The notes below the pieces were generated by a model. That model ran no database searches. It was not told where the DNA came from and saw only the letters and a program-made list of their open reading frames with translations. Positions 27,503-38,339 of a stretch of DNA of 61,131 nucleotides are shown piece by piece. The stretch is taken from NCBI GenBank assembly GCA_002763895.1, contig NSLH01000016.1, positions 1 through 61,131 on the forward strand. The letters are read 5' to 3'. Source of the DNA: [Chlorobium] sp. 445 (lineage in GTDB: Bacteria > Bacteroidota > Chlorobiia > Chlorobiales > Thermochlorobacteraceae). The first letter of the stretch is position 1. Every line of letters begins with the position of its first letter. Both the position numbers and the translations under genes were made by a program.

Positions 27503-29695
27503 CTCGCTCCGTTGTTTTGAGACAGGGTTTATGTTGTGCAAAACGGTAAAATCTTTTTCTTTCAAATGCACTGAGCGCACCACTGAGTTCCACCACCACC
27601 ACTTTCGGCTGCGCATAAGTAAGCCACGCCTCGAATTGTGCCGCATCTTTTGGCTTGAATTTCTTCAGGCGTATCAACGCAACATCCGTCTTGAAAAATT
27701 CTGCTGTCTTTAACACAGCAGCGTTTGAGATCACAAGCAAGTTTTGTTCTTTTGAGTACACCTTGAGCAGCAATTTTGCAGCTCGATACACGAGGATTGA
27801 GTTTAATTTCAGCAGGCTATCATTCCAGAGCATTTTCAGGCTTGTTTTTACTGCGCTGGCAACTTTCGGCGGTGAATGCGCTTGCACAAATGCGCTCAAG
27901 GTATCACGACAAAAATTTGCACTTGCTTGTCAATGCGTGCCCACTGTTTTTCTGCTGTTCCTGCATCAATCAAAATGCTCTCCGAAGCTGTTTTGAAAAT
28001 CACGGCACTGCCGCGCCCCAGTGCATTGAAGATGATTTGAGGCTCAGGCGTCTTTTCAAGTTCACTTAACAACATCAGTCCTGTTGCCATGATGAACGAT
28101 GCAACCGCAAACCGCACACACCAGCGTCGATGCTGCACAAGCAGCACTGTGGCTACAACTAAGAAAAACAAAATGATATGGGCAGGTGAAAAACTTAAGG
28201 CGATATTTGCAAACGGCAGATGACTGAAAAACTCTGCGACAACAATTGCACCACGCACCAAGTAGTATGCACAAACCGCATAGTATTCTGCAATGCCTAA
28301 TCCAATTGTATCCAGAATCAATGCAGGTATGCTCGACATGAGTGCAAGGCTCATCATATCTGTAACCACAAGATTGGCAAGCAAGCCTAAAAGTGGCACA
28401 CTCCCAAAATAATAGGCGATAAACGGCGATGTACCTACACTTGCTGCAATTGTAACTGCTCCTGCGTCCCAGAGGTATTTTAAGATTTTTGCAAGCAGCG
28501 TGTCTTTTTCTGGGGCATACAAAGCCGAGAGTTTTGGATAAATCAAAATAATGGCAGCCACGGCGCTATTGGTCAAGTGAAAACTGAGGCTGAATAGTTC
28601 TCTCGGGTTCCAAAAGAGCATGATTACCGCTGCTGCACCAAGTGTGTTGAGTGAGTAGGATTTTCGCTCAAGTACCGCACCTAATTCAAACAACACTGCC
28701 ATCAAGACGGCACGCTTGACTGGTGGACTATTACCCGTAATCGCACTGTAATAAGCGAGCACGGCTGCATAAAGCAGCAGTGCGCTCCATTTCCCTAACA
28801 CAGTTACTTTGAGTCGTTTCAGGAACACATTTAGTATTAGCGCAATGAGCCCGACATGTAACCCTGAAATTGCAAGCACATGAATTGTGCCCGTTTTCTG
28901 AAATGCAGCGCGTACTTCATCCGAGACACCGCTTCGCTCTCCCAAAATCATCCCTTTGACAAATGCACGCTCATCCCCTTCAGGGAAAAGCCGCTCCAGA
29001 CTTTCTGAAATTGCGCGGTAGCTTGGTAAAATGATGTGCTGATTTAACCAATTTATTTCAGTCTGCCCAGTCTTAATGAACGCTTGATTATCTGCACTGA
29101 CGAGAAGCAAATCAATTTCTTTTTCAGCTAAAAAGGCGCGGTAATCAAATTCGCCACGGTTCATGGCGGCTCGCGGGCGTTCGAGTCTGCCTTGTAACCA
29201 AAATTTTTCGCCAATTGCGAGTGCAATTGTGCTGGCATCGTGCTTGTAGCATCTCACACGCACTTTGCCTGATGCACCGAGTGTATCACCAGTGCGCACG
29301 AGTACGACTTTTTCTACATCTGCTGTCCATTGTGCAACTTTATTTTTTGTCTTTGCGTCTGTCTCTGCTTTTGCCAGCACCACAACATCTTCATTTGCAA
29401 ACTTTAGCACCGTATTTTCTGGCAGCATTTCATACACTGCTGCAGTATAGGCCGCCAATCCGAGCGGCACACTTACAAGATATCCGATGCTCCATACGGC
29501 GCGACATCGTGAGCTTACCACATAGCGTTCAAGAGCCAAAGCAGTGAGCGTGATTAGAATTGCTATCAACGCAAGTATAAGCCACACGAGCACGAGTCTG
29601 GGGAACCCATGCCCAATCATAATACCGAGCACAACTTGAACCAGCAGCCGTAGTGCAGGATAAGGCATAGTTTTGGGGCAATTAAGGTTTTTCAC
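27414..29695 (-). CDS. comEC: ComEC/Rec2-type DNA-uptake channel (frameshifted)
   Basis: Inner-membrane channel for single-stranded DNA in natural transformation. The first 599 residues show an N-terminal helix pair, an OB-like domain (about 95-200), and the Competence domain with G-L-H-V-G-L-I-A-L and A-I-T-G-N-S-P-P-V-K-R-A, with many helices. The frame stops at 27896, but adding one base to the five-base run 27911-27915 carries it on to 27414, giving about 760 residues. The C-terminal part has L-I-D-A-G-T but no H-x-H-x-D-H, so the hydrolase domain is degenerate, as seen in Bacteroidota. No other competence gene is in the window. Confidence 0.82.
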
Positions 29696-29717
29696 GCCTT
29701 GCTATCTCTCAATTGAT

Positions 29718-30643
29718 TTATTGCGCTTTGCAAGATGCTGCAAAGACATTGAGCACAGTTTGCGCAACTTCATCAATCGACTGGGTAGTATAGAAAAATT
29801 CTGCACCTTCTCCGAAAGCTATGAGCGGCACAGGATTTTCTGTGTGTTTGTCGTTAGCACCATCCTCGAAATTTCCGTGATCGCTTGTCATCACGAAGAG
29901 TGTGTCCTTACTCATGCTCTCGAGAATTTTCCCTAAGAAGCGGTCTAAGCAACGGATAATCTCTGCGGGCGAGACTGGTATGCGCTGATGCCCCACAAGA
30001 TCAGTAAGAAAAAACTCATAGAACACAGCATCATAATTTTTAGAAAGACCTAAGAGATTTTCAGCTGCGGTTTCGGGGTCAATGGTGCAGAGCGCGTGAG
30101 GCTTTACATTTTGTTGCCACCACAGATTGGTAATATCGCTCGAGACTGCTTTACCTTCTTGCAGCTGCGTATGGCTACGCACTTCAATGTTTTCTATTAC
30201 AGCCATTTCAAACAACACAGAACTGCGCATTTTTCCTATGGCTCTTAAACTCAAACATCGCTCAATAAACGATTCAGGGTAAGCGTTTGCATAGCAGATG
30301 CTTTTACCTGCGCTTTCAGGGATTTAAAGAGATTCTGCTCTGCCAGCAATTCTCTCAGTGGAGTCGGCAAGTAAGGTCCAAAGTGCTTGCCAAAGAGTTT
30401 TGCACCATTGCGTGAGGTGTAGATGGAAAATTGTCCTGTGCCGCTTTGTCCTGTGCCACTCACGCCTAATGTGGCAGAAATTGGCAGGAAGACTTTTCTT
30501 GGCTCTTGCAGGGTTGCCTCTTCAAGGAGAAGTTCTTTAGTGAGTACGTTTTTAATCGAGGGTTGTGGGGTTTGTGCAAATGGATTTTGGTTGCTTCTTG
30601 GCGCCAGTCCTACACCATCGAGGAAAATGAAAATGAGTTTCAT
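29718..30643 (-). CDS. Alkaline-phosphatase-superfamily metalloenzyme (frameshifted)
   Basis: Two pieces join to one protein of about 308 residues. The first has the N-terminal metal site F-I-F-L-D-G-V-G-L; the second has F-L-T-D-L-V-G-H and the C-terminal S-D-H-G-N-F-E-D. These fit the phosphoglycerate mutase/phosphopentomutase-like metalloenzyme group. The shift lies near 30286-30296: one added base restores A-N-A-Y-P-E-S-F as a bridge. Unlike most shifts here, the spot is not a clear single-base run. Substrate unknown. It follows lysA directly. Confidence 0.75.
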
Positions 30644-30644
30644 T

Positions 30645-31891
30645 TCATATCTCGTTTGCAATCATCTGCTCAAAGGTTTCGCGCTTGCGTATGAGTTTTA
30701 TTTTGCGCTGATGTACCATCACTTCTGCGGCGCGCATACGTGCGTTGTAGTTGCTAGCCATCACGCTGCTATAGGCACCTGCGGACATAATCGCCATTAA
30801 ATCGCCTTCTTTAACTTCTGCAATCGCACGCTCACGCGCAAAAAAATCTCCTGTTTCGCACACTGGTCCTACAACATCGGCAATCATTTTTGTGGTTTTC
30901 TTTACAGGCATAATATCGTGATAAGCACCGTAGAGCGCTGGACGAATCAGGTCGTTCATTGCGCTGTCGAGAATGACAAACTTTTTCTGGTTATGATTTT
31001 CTTTAATGTAAAGCACCTTGGAGATGAGTGCACTTGCATTAGCGACCATGTATCGCCCAGGCTCGAAGAGAATTTTGAGTCCTGTGTTTTTGAGCAGTGG
31101 CAGTAGCGCGCGTGCAAAGGCTTCAATTGGGGTTGCTTTTTTTCGGAAGAATAGGTTACAGGAAATCCACCGCCAATATCAAGATGTTCGATTTTGAAGC
31201 CTAAAGTATCGCAGAGTGATTTGGCTTGCAGCAGTTTTAGTGTCGCATCGACATAATACTTTGGGTCGTAGATTTGTGAGCCGATGTGCATTTCAAGTCC
31301 AACCAGGCGTACATGTTTCAGCGCTTTGACTTCTTGCAAGACTTTCTCGACTAACACTTCATCAATGCCGAATTTCTGCTCATGATTGCCTGTGGTGATA
31401 TAGGGATGAGTTTCTGCAGTTACATTCGGCGTGATGCGCAGTCCGACCGGTGCCTTGAGTTTAAGTTTGCGCGCGATGCTATCGATCAGTTTAAGTTCAG
31501 AGAGCGACTCGGCTTTGAGCATTAAAATTTTGCTTTGCAGGGCATACTGAATTTCTTCTGCAGTTTTACCGACGCCAGCCATAATAATTTTTTCTGGACT
31601 CGCTCCCGCTTTGAGTGCGCGAAAGAGTTCTCCGCCCGAGTTTACGTCAAATCCGCTGCCGGCTTCAGCTAGCGTGCGAATAATTTCTAAGGTATAATTT
31701 GCTTTTACTGAATAGCACGTGAGGTGCTCGAGCGCATTAAATGCTGTCTCAAAGCGGTTAAAATTTTCAAGAATTGCAGTTTTGCTCGTTACGAAAAGCG
31801 GAGTACCAAACTTTTTAGCAAGCGAGGGTATGGAAATGCCCTCGCAATGCAAAACACCTTGTTTGTAAGAGAAGTAGGTATCGGGTAGCAC
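30645..31891 (-). CDS. lysA: Diaminopimelate decarboxylase (frameshifted)
   Basis: PLP enzyme for the last step of lysine synthesis. It has the PLP lysine in Y-S-V-K-A-N, H-I-G-S-Q-I, D-I-G-G-G-F-P, F-E-P-G-R-Y, C-E-T-G-D-F-F-A (the C-E-x-x-D substrate site from the partner subunit) and G-A-Y-S. The frame breaks at the seven-T run 31137-31143; one more base gives about 415 residues, the family length. It lies 8 bases after the AT-hook-like gene and is followed without a gap by the metalloenzyme gene. Confidence 0.92.
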
Positions 31892-31899
31892 GTGTGCCT

Positions 31900-32601
31900 T
31901 TATGCTCCTGGTTGAGATGATCCTTGCTCATTGGTAAGAACTCTGACAAGTTGTGCCAGTTCATTTCGTCCTGCTTCTGTCAGTTCAACGATATTTTTTG
32001 AGACAAATTGCACTTGCTCGCTATGCCGTTTCACATTATTTGTGAAATTATTGTCATAGACATTAAAGTCACGGCACTCTTCTCGTACTTGCTTTAAGTC
32101 AGCAACAAATCTACCAGAAATGATTGCACCGGCTAAGCAATTAAGCAACACAACATTCATCTGTGCTTTGGTTTTTTTGTCTGTTCCCAAAGTCTTGTAG
32201 AGCTTTACCACGTTCTCTTCGCCGATTCCAAAGAGGCTACGGACTGCATATTCAGAAAGTGCAGTTGTCTCTAAGAACCCACGAATGTTATCCATGTTTG
32301 GCTTACCGGAGATGACGAAGTCAGCAACTTCGGATTCAGCTAATAATTTTTTTTTGCGCCCTCTTTTGCTTTTCTGGACTTCTATCTCGCTTTCGCCCTT
32401 TCTTGGTCTGCCGCGTCCGATTTTAACGGGGCTTGTTTCTTGACCGGTGCTTCCTTCTGCTTTTTCTTTTGAGCCGTTTAGCGTACTTTTGAGCACGTCC
32501 TCAATCATTTTGTAGACAAACTGGCGCTCGTTTTCTGTGCATTCTGCACTAATGCGCTTAATATCATCAATAAGTGCAAGGAGTTTCGTATAGTCTTTCA
32601 T
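31900..32601 (-). CDS. Uncharacterised protein with AT-hook-like motifs
   Basis: 233 residues, not recognised as a known family. Residues about 1-45 are predicted helical. About 60-90 carry G-R-G-R-P-R-K-G and K-R-G-R-K-K-K, which match the AT-hook core (G-R-P flanked by basic residues) and could grip the minor groove of AT-rich DNA. About 95-225 look all-helical, with a conserved-looking F-G-I-G-E-E-N and T-E-A-G-R-N-E-L. It sits between siaD (164-base gap) and lysA (8-base gap). A DNA- or RNA-binding role is inference; a winged-helix C-terminus is an alternative. Confidence 0.6.
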   Translation of the reverse strand: MKDYTKLLALIDDIKRISAECTENERQFVYKMIEDVLKSTLNGSKEKAEGSTGQETSPVKIGRGRPRKGESEIEVQKSKRGRKKKLLAESEVADFVISGKPNMDNIRGFLETTALSEYAVRSLFGIGEENVVKLYKTLGTDKKTKAQMNVVLLNCLAGAIISGRFVADLKQVREECRDFNVYDNNFTNNVKRHSEQVQFVSKNIVELTEAGRNELAQLVRVLTNEQGSSQPGA

Positions 32602-32765
32602 TGAAAAGATATTTTATTTTGGTGAACCTTCAGTGCTGCTGATGCTTTTTTTCAGGCAGCTACAGTGGTGAAGATAGCAGATTTTTGCTATTAAAAAAAG
32701 AAGAGTAAAAAAGAAATGCGACCTTTTGTGGCAAATAGTGACATGTGTAAAAAGTCAAGCCGTCT

Positions 32766-33510
32766 TTAGTATCGCACTTGATTACGTCCGTTATGCTTAG
32801 CTTCGTAGAGTTTTTCGTCAGCAGCGGAGAGCATTTTTCAAAGTTTGGATAATTGATGTCAGCGCACACCCCAATGCTCATGGTTACTTTCAGTTCAGTG
32901 TGAATTTCTTTCCAATCGTGTGCTTCAATATTTGCACGTACTTGTTCTGCCAAGTGTTTTGCTTGATCCAAATTTGCATCAGGGAAAACGGCAACGAACT
33001 CTTCTCCACCATAGCGTGCTACTAAGTCGCTTGATCTAACGGATGTCTGCAAAATTTTTGCGACGGCTTTGAGCACTTCATCACCAATTTGATGCGAGAA
33101 TCGGTCGTTGATTTTTTGAAGAAATCTACATCACCAATAGCCACCGCCAAAGCTTTGTTGTGTTCACGGGCTTCATCGAAGAGCTTTTTGAGCATGCTGT
33201 CTAAATATCGCCGATTGTAAAGTCCTGTGAGACCATCGGTTTTGGCTTGCCGCTCTAATTTTTCATTAGCTTGCTCGAGCTCTTCTTGTGTGCGCAGAAG
33301 TTTTTCTTGTGTGCTATCACCGATGCGCGTAATTTTCATGGCTTGACGCAGCAGATGTCGATATTCTTCTGCTAAGCGTTGATACTCTTCAAGTAAGGTT
33401 TCTTTTGAGATCTCTTCGTTAGCAAGCACCGCTTCAGCGTGTTTTGAGACTTCCAGTTCAGTTTTGAAAATCTCTTCAATGTCCTTGCTTTGCTTGGATT
33501 TTTCATTCAT
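32766..33510 (-). CDS. siaD: SiaD-type diguanylate cyclase (two frameshifts)
   Basis: Makes cyclic-di-GMP. The N-terminal half is a long coiled coil with E-E-Y-x-R-L-A-E-E-Y-R-H-L-L-R-Q and I-T-R-I-G-D-S-T-Q, matching the SiaD stalk, followed by a GGDEF domain with D-G-L-T-G-L-Y-N-R-R, the active site G-G-E-E-F and an R-S-S-D inhibitory site five residues earlier. Shifts lie in T runs at 33112-33117 and 32834-32838; adding one base to each gives about 248 residues, close to known SiaD. In Pseudomonas, SiaD is activated by unphosphorylated SiaC, encoded here just upstream (gap about 26 bases). Confidence 0.88.
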
Positions 33511-33536
33511 AGCCACAAAAGAAATGTTAGGGAAAG

Positions 33537-33911
33537 TTACTTGTATGCAATGACTTTGAAAGGCAATGTTAGGTGTTCAGCGAATTCTTCGCCGGTTTCT
33601 TGCATTTGTTCATCGGCTTCGTTGTGATACCACATCACTTCGACTTTTTTGCCTTCGCTGTGCGCTTTTTCAAATACGCGTAGGATGTTTAAAATACACT
33701 TCGAGGAACTTGTGTTAAAATACTGCAAGCGGAACGAAAGCGAAGCCGCTTTACCTGATTTGAAGTATTCATTCAGCCAATCCATAATCGGTTGATAAAA
33801 CTCGAGTGCAGATTCAGGATAGGACTGACCTGAGATATCAAGTTTCCCTGTTTCTGCATTAAATGTAACGCTTGGCGTTGTTTTTGTACCTGCAATGATC
33901 AAGTTGTTCAT
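33537..33911 (-). CDS. siaC: SiaC-type phosphoprotein (DUF1987)
   Basis: 124-residue regulator that, in Pseudomonas aeruginosa, is phosphorylated on a threonine by SiaB, dephosphorylated by SiaA, and in its free form binds and activates SiaD. This protein has the family core Y-P-E-S-A-L-E-F-Y-Q-P-I, a Y-F-N-T-S-S-S-K stretch in which Thr67 is the expected phospho-site, and V-E-V-M-W-Y-H-N. Its start overlaps the siaB stop by 4 bases, which suggests coupled translation with its kinase. Confidence 0.9.
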   Translation of the reverse strand: MNNLIIAGTKTTPSVTFNAETGKLDISGQSYPESALEFYQPIMDWLNEYFKSGKAASLSFRLQYFNTSSSKCILNILRVFEKAHSEGKKVEVMWYHNEADEQMQETGEEFAEHLTLPFKVIAYK

Positions 33912-34469
33912 AGATTTTTGTGAATAATGATATTGAGAATGAAAAAGGAAAGTCGATCGTCGATTTCGGTAATTAAAAACTCTGCTTTTTCATCAGACTT
34001 ACGAATCATTTCTATCAAGCCCAGTCCTGCGCCTTTGCTTCCTTTAGGCGGTTCTTCGAATCGTTTTTTTTGGTGAAAGGCTTTAAGTTCTTCAGGTGAC
34101 ATCGCAATCAGCTGGCTACAATAGTTTTGAATTTCTCCGGCTTTTTCTCTTTCTATTGCGTTGCCTGATGTAATGACGAAACTTTTTTTCGTTTTCACGG
34201 ATGATAATCATGCCGACACCGACTTCTTTGCCATCATTTCTAATTTCTTTTTCTGCTGAGTAATAGAGAATGTTCTGCGCCATCTCCACAAAGACCGAAA
34301 ACATCTTTTGTACTTTGCTATTATTGCCCTGCTGCAACTTGACAAGTTCTCCGATTTGGACCAGCAGTTCTTGTGAGAACGCGCCTTTGAAGGTCATCAG
34401 CACACGTGCATTCGAGATGCGCTGATAGAATTCAAAGATGTCTTGAATGCCAAAGCGCGTCGGGTTCAT
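33908..34469 (-). CDS. siaB: SiaB-type kinase (GHKL-like), frameshifted
   Basis: Kinase expected to phosphorylate SiaC. The fold is that of anti-sigma/GHKL ATPases: an N-box-like V-E-M-A-Q-N-I-L-Y-Y and a G-box K-G-A-G-L-G-L-I-E-M in S-K-G-A-G-L-G-L. The frame is broken in the seven-T run 34183-34189; removing one base joins R-E-N-E-K to S-F-V-I-T-S and gives about 186 residues. Lies 58 bases after siaA and overlaps siaC. Confidence 0.85.
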
Positions 34470-34527
34470 AGCGGCGGCATGTTTTGAGTTTAGAGAGTTG
34501 CTTCAAATACAGTCTTTCAGATGTTTT

Positions 34528-37500
34528 TCAGTTAACCCGAATGCCTACGACTGTGATGTCATCGCGCTGTGGCTCTCGCCCCTGATGGCGCTTTAATTCT
34601 TCATCCAAAATTTCTAGTTGCTCTTCGACTGGTTTAGCTGCAATAAACTTCAAGAGTTCTCGCAAGCGTTTTGCCGCAAATACACGCATTTGCGAATCAG
34701 GCTGGTCTGCATAACCGTCTGTCGTCATATAAATCATTTCACCCACTTTCAGCTCAATTCGATGTTCAGTATAATGCCGCTCATCTTCTTGCTGCCAGCC
34801 CCCAATTGAGGATTTATCTGGCTTAATTTCGCACAATTCGCCTTCTTTTGTGTAGTATAGCGGTCGGCGTGCTCCTGCAAAACAGATTACGCGTTTTTCA
34901 GTATCGACAGATTTTTCTATCACAATTATCCCGACATCCATGCCGTCTTGACTGCCACCAATTTCATCATTTTGATTCAAAGCCCGACGCACTAAACGAT
35001 GCAACTCTTCCAAAATTTTAGCGGGATTCATAATGTTTTTTTCAATTACAATCTGCCCTAAGAGCGATTCACCAATCGCCGACATAAATGCACCGGGCAC
35101 ACCATGTCCAGTGCAATCGGCTACCACAAAAATGATTTTTCCTTGCTCTTCATGGAACCAATAAAAATCTCCAGAGACAATATCTCTGGGTTTGTAGAGA
35201 ATAAAATGTTCGGGTAAATGTGCTCTCAGATGCTCTTTTTCGGGCAGTAGCGCCATCTGAATAGTTTTTGCGTATTCAATGCTTGAAGTAATGTTACGAT
35301 TTTTTCCTCGAGCTCATCTTTCTGTTTTTGAATTTCTTCATTTTTCTTGCGCAGTTCCTGTGTCGCTTCCCGGACTTTTGCCTCCAGTTCTCGATTGCGG
35401 GCTTCAATCGTCTTGACGCGCTGTTTATAGCCGACATAGCCCAATGCTCCTACACTGACAACACCCAGCAGTGTGGCTAAAGACTGGAACCAGAATGTTT
35501 TCCAGAATGGGGGCACAATTTCCAGACTAATTTTTGTACCCTCTTCGTCCCAGACACCATCCGGTCCTGCTGCTTTGACATAAAATGTGTATTCACCGGG
35601 TTCAAGATTGGTGTAAGTTGCCTCGCGTCGTGCACCTGCATAATTCCAATTTTTTCGAAACTCTCGAGTTTGTAGGCATATTGATTTTTTGTTTGCTCGT
35701 AGTACGCCAACGCAGAATACTCTATGGAAAACTTATTGTATTTGTAAGGCAGTACAATTTTTTTCACCGATTGCAATAACGCTATCGCGTTCTGTGTCGC
35801 CCACCGTTTCTTTGACCGCAACGCCCGTAATGATAATCGGTGGCTTATACGACTTCTCACGAAAGGCTTCGGGTGAAAAGTTCGTAATAACACCCACACC
35901 ACCGAAGTAAAGGTATCCGCTTTCGCCTTTGTGGCATGATGGCAATTCAAATTGCTGGAGTTGCATATTTCGCAATCCAAATTGCACACCACTTAGCCCA
36001 TCGTAGTTCCTGAACATCAGTGGTTTTGTGTTAGCCGATGCGGCATCAGTGTTTGGTGTTACTTTAGTAATGCTCTTGCGCGTCTTGAGCCAGATAAACC
36101 CTTCGCTATCTTCAAAGACCCCATAGACAATATCGCTGCTGAGCCCATCACGCTCTCGAAATGCAGTGAAAGTTTGTCCACCATCCGTGGTTTTGCACAG
36201 CCCGCCGCCGTCTGTACCGACCCAAATTGCACCTGAGGCGTCTTGACAGAGTGCCCAAACTGAATTAGAAGAGAGGCTTTTCGGGTTTTGCGGTTCATTC
36301 AACATGCGTGTGAATGTATTACCTCCATCGATCGTTTTGCACAGTCCGCCACCGTTTGTACCAACCCAAATCGCTCCCTCTTTATCTTGAAAAATTGTCG
36401 TGATATGATTATTTGAAAGCGTTTTTGGTTTTTCTGGATCACTTTTGAAGACCGTCATCTTCCCGCCTTTCGCGGTGTCTAACTTATTTGCTTTGGGCAG
36501 ATAACACAATCCGTTTTTCGTGCCAATCCATAGATTTTCTTTTTGGTCTTCATAGAGTGCAGTAATTTCATTGCTGCACAGTCCTTTTGGATTTTCAGGA
36601 TAGTAGAAGAAATAGCGCAATGGTCCTTTCTCTTGCGCCTGCACGCACAACCCGCTTGCAGTGCCAATCCAAAGCATCCCTGATTTATCTCGCAGCAGCG
36701 CTGTGACATAGGCAGTTTCAAGGTCAATGGTAGCAGCTTTAACATCATCTTTAGCTTTCTTGCCTTTCTTTGCTAGCGACTTCTTAGGCTGCACTTTTGC
36801 TTTTTTTGCAGTCGATTTTCTTTCTTTGCCTTCATCTTCTTCTTTACCGACTTGCAAACGTCGATAGACTTTCGCTTCAGGCAGATAGCGATAGAGGCCT
36901 GCATCGGTTGTCCCCACAAGCAAAGACTCATCTTTTTCTTCCCAAATTGCCGATACTTTGCGCACGATCAACTTATCACCGCGTCTTGGATTGACCGCAA
37001 TAGCTTCAAATTTTGCACTGCCTGTAGGATTGCAGAGATAGACACCACCGCTCACGGTTCCCACCCAAAGTAGCCCTGCCCGATCTTGATAGAGGGAAAT
37101 AATTTGGTTGTCGGTCAAACCTGACGTAATCCCATAGTTTCTCCAATCTTTTTTGTCTTTTGTCTTCGCATTGAAGAGCCATAAGCCCCCATTTTCTGTG
37201 CCAATCCAGAGCCGATTGGACGTTTGCTCACAGATAATTGCCGGAAAAACTTTAATCCGCTCGCCTAAAGTTGGAAAGAAGGTTACAAAACGCTCGGCCT
37301 TCGGATTGAAGTAACACAGTCCATTTGCTGTGCCTACCCACACATTTTTGAATCGGTCAATAGAGATGGAAAGCACCGTATCACTACTTATGCCAGAGTT
37401 GTCGCCTTTCTTATAGGTTTTGAATGAAATGCCACCGTCCTCGGACTTACACAACCCATCTCGTGTGCCGATCCACATTATGCCCGAGCTGTCAAAGCAT

Positions 37501-38060
37501 AGTGCCGTGATGTCGTTGTCGGGTATGGATTTGCTGTTGCGCTCTTCGTATTTGAACGTTAGAAACGACTGACCTCCGTCAATTGTCTTACATAAGCCAT
37601 CTTGTGTACCAATCCAAATTGCTCCCCATCGGTCTTCACTAATGACATTGATGAATTCATTTGCAAGGCTATTTTGCCGACGCGGATCTGGAAGGATTGT
37701 CTCAAAGGTTTTGCCGCCATCTTCACTTTTGCACAGTCCATTTGGCGTGCCAATCCAGAGTGTACCATTGCGATCACAATGCAGGGCTTGAATAATATCG
37801 CTTGGAATTGTATTCGGATTTTGTGCATCGTAACGATAGACGGTGAAGGTGTAACCATCGAAACGATTCAGTCCGTCGTTTGTGCCAATCCAGATGAACC
37901 CGCGCTTATCTTGGACAATACAGTTTACACGGCTTTGCGAGAGTCCTCTCTCCGTCGTGAATTGTTCAAACTTTAGCTTGAGTTCCTGCGATTGTGCTAG
38001 ATGAGCACTTGTTAAAGACAGGCTTACTGCAAAGAGCACATACAAAGCAATATGGCGCAT
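34528..38060 (-). CDS. siaA: SiaA-like PP2C phosphatase fused to a periplasmic Reg_prop/Y_Y_Y sensor (three frameshifts)
   Basis: About 1177 residues when rejoined. A signal peptide (to about residue 24) leads into two-component-regulator propeller repeats (W-I-G-T-x-x-G-L-C pattern, over ten copies, to about residue 720), a Y_Y_Y domain (Y-x-L-E near its start), one membrane helix, a coiled coil, then a SpoIIE/PP2C phosphatase with S-G-D-F-Y-W, A-D-C-T-G-H-G, T-T-D-G-Y-A-D and R-D-D-I-T. Shifts lie at 35758-35764, 35650-35655 and 35265-35269, all single-base runs. A Lys-rich insert lies at about 36745-36850. Such sensors usually end in a histidine kinase; here the output is a SiaA-type phosphatase followed by siaB, siaC and siaD. 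Ligand unknown. Confidence 0.85.
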
Positions 38061-38339
38061 AGCTATAACTCACGATTTGTTTAGGTAGATGACAGGCAAA
38101 GGTCCTTTTTACGTCTATCAGCCACATCATGTCTTGCCATTTGCGAGCTTTGCATGCAGCAATTTGCACTCAAAGCTCACAGGTTGCTTTGGAGATGACA
38201 TGTGTTGCAGGTGCAGCAGAGATGCTGCAAGTTAGCATAAAATCGAGATTTTTCTTGGAAATTTCGGGTTAAGTTAGTGTAAAGCCAGTCGGAGCAGAGG
38301 ACAGAGATGATGCAGCCTGTTTGAATGTGTTGGTGCAGC

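Noticed and set aside
27414-27899. Separate TTG-started gene after comEC with a 4-base overlap
   Set aside because: Adding one base to the five-base run 27911-27915 joins it to comEC and gives the normal ComEC length; many other genes here break the same way.
33537-34469. siaB/siaC read as an anti-sigma kinase and anti-anti-sigma (Spo/Rsb) pair
   Set aside because: The small protein is DUF1987, not a STAS domain, and the neighbouring SiaD-type coiled-coil GGDEF fits the Sia module.
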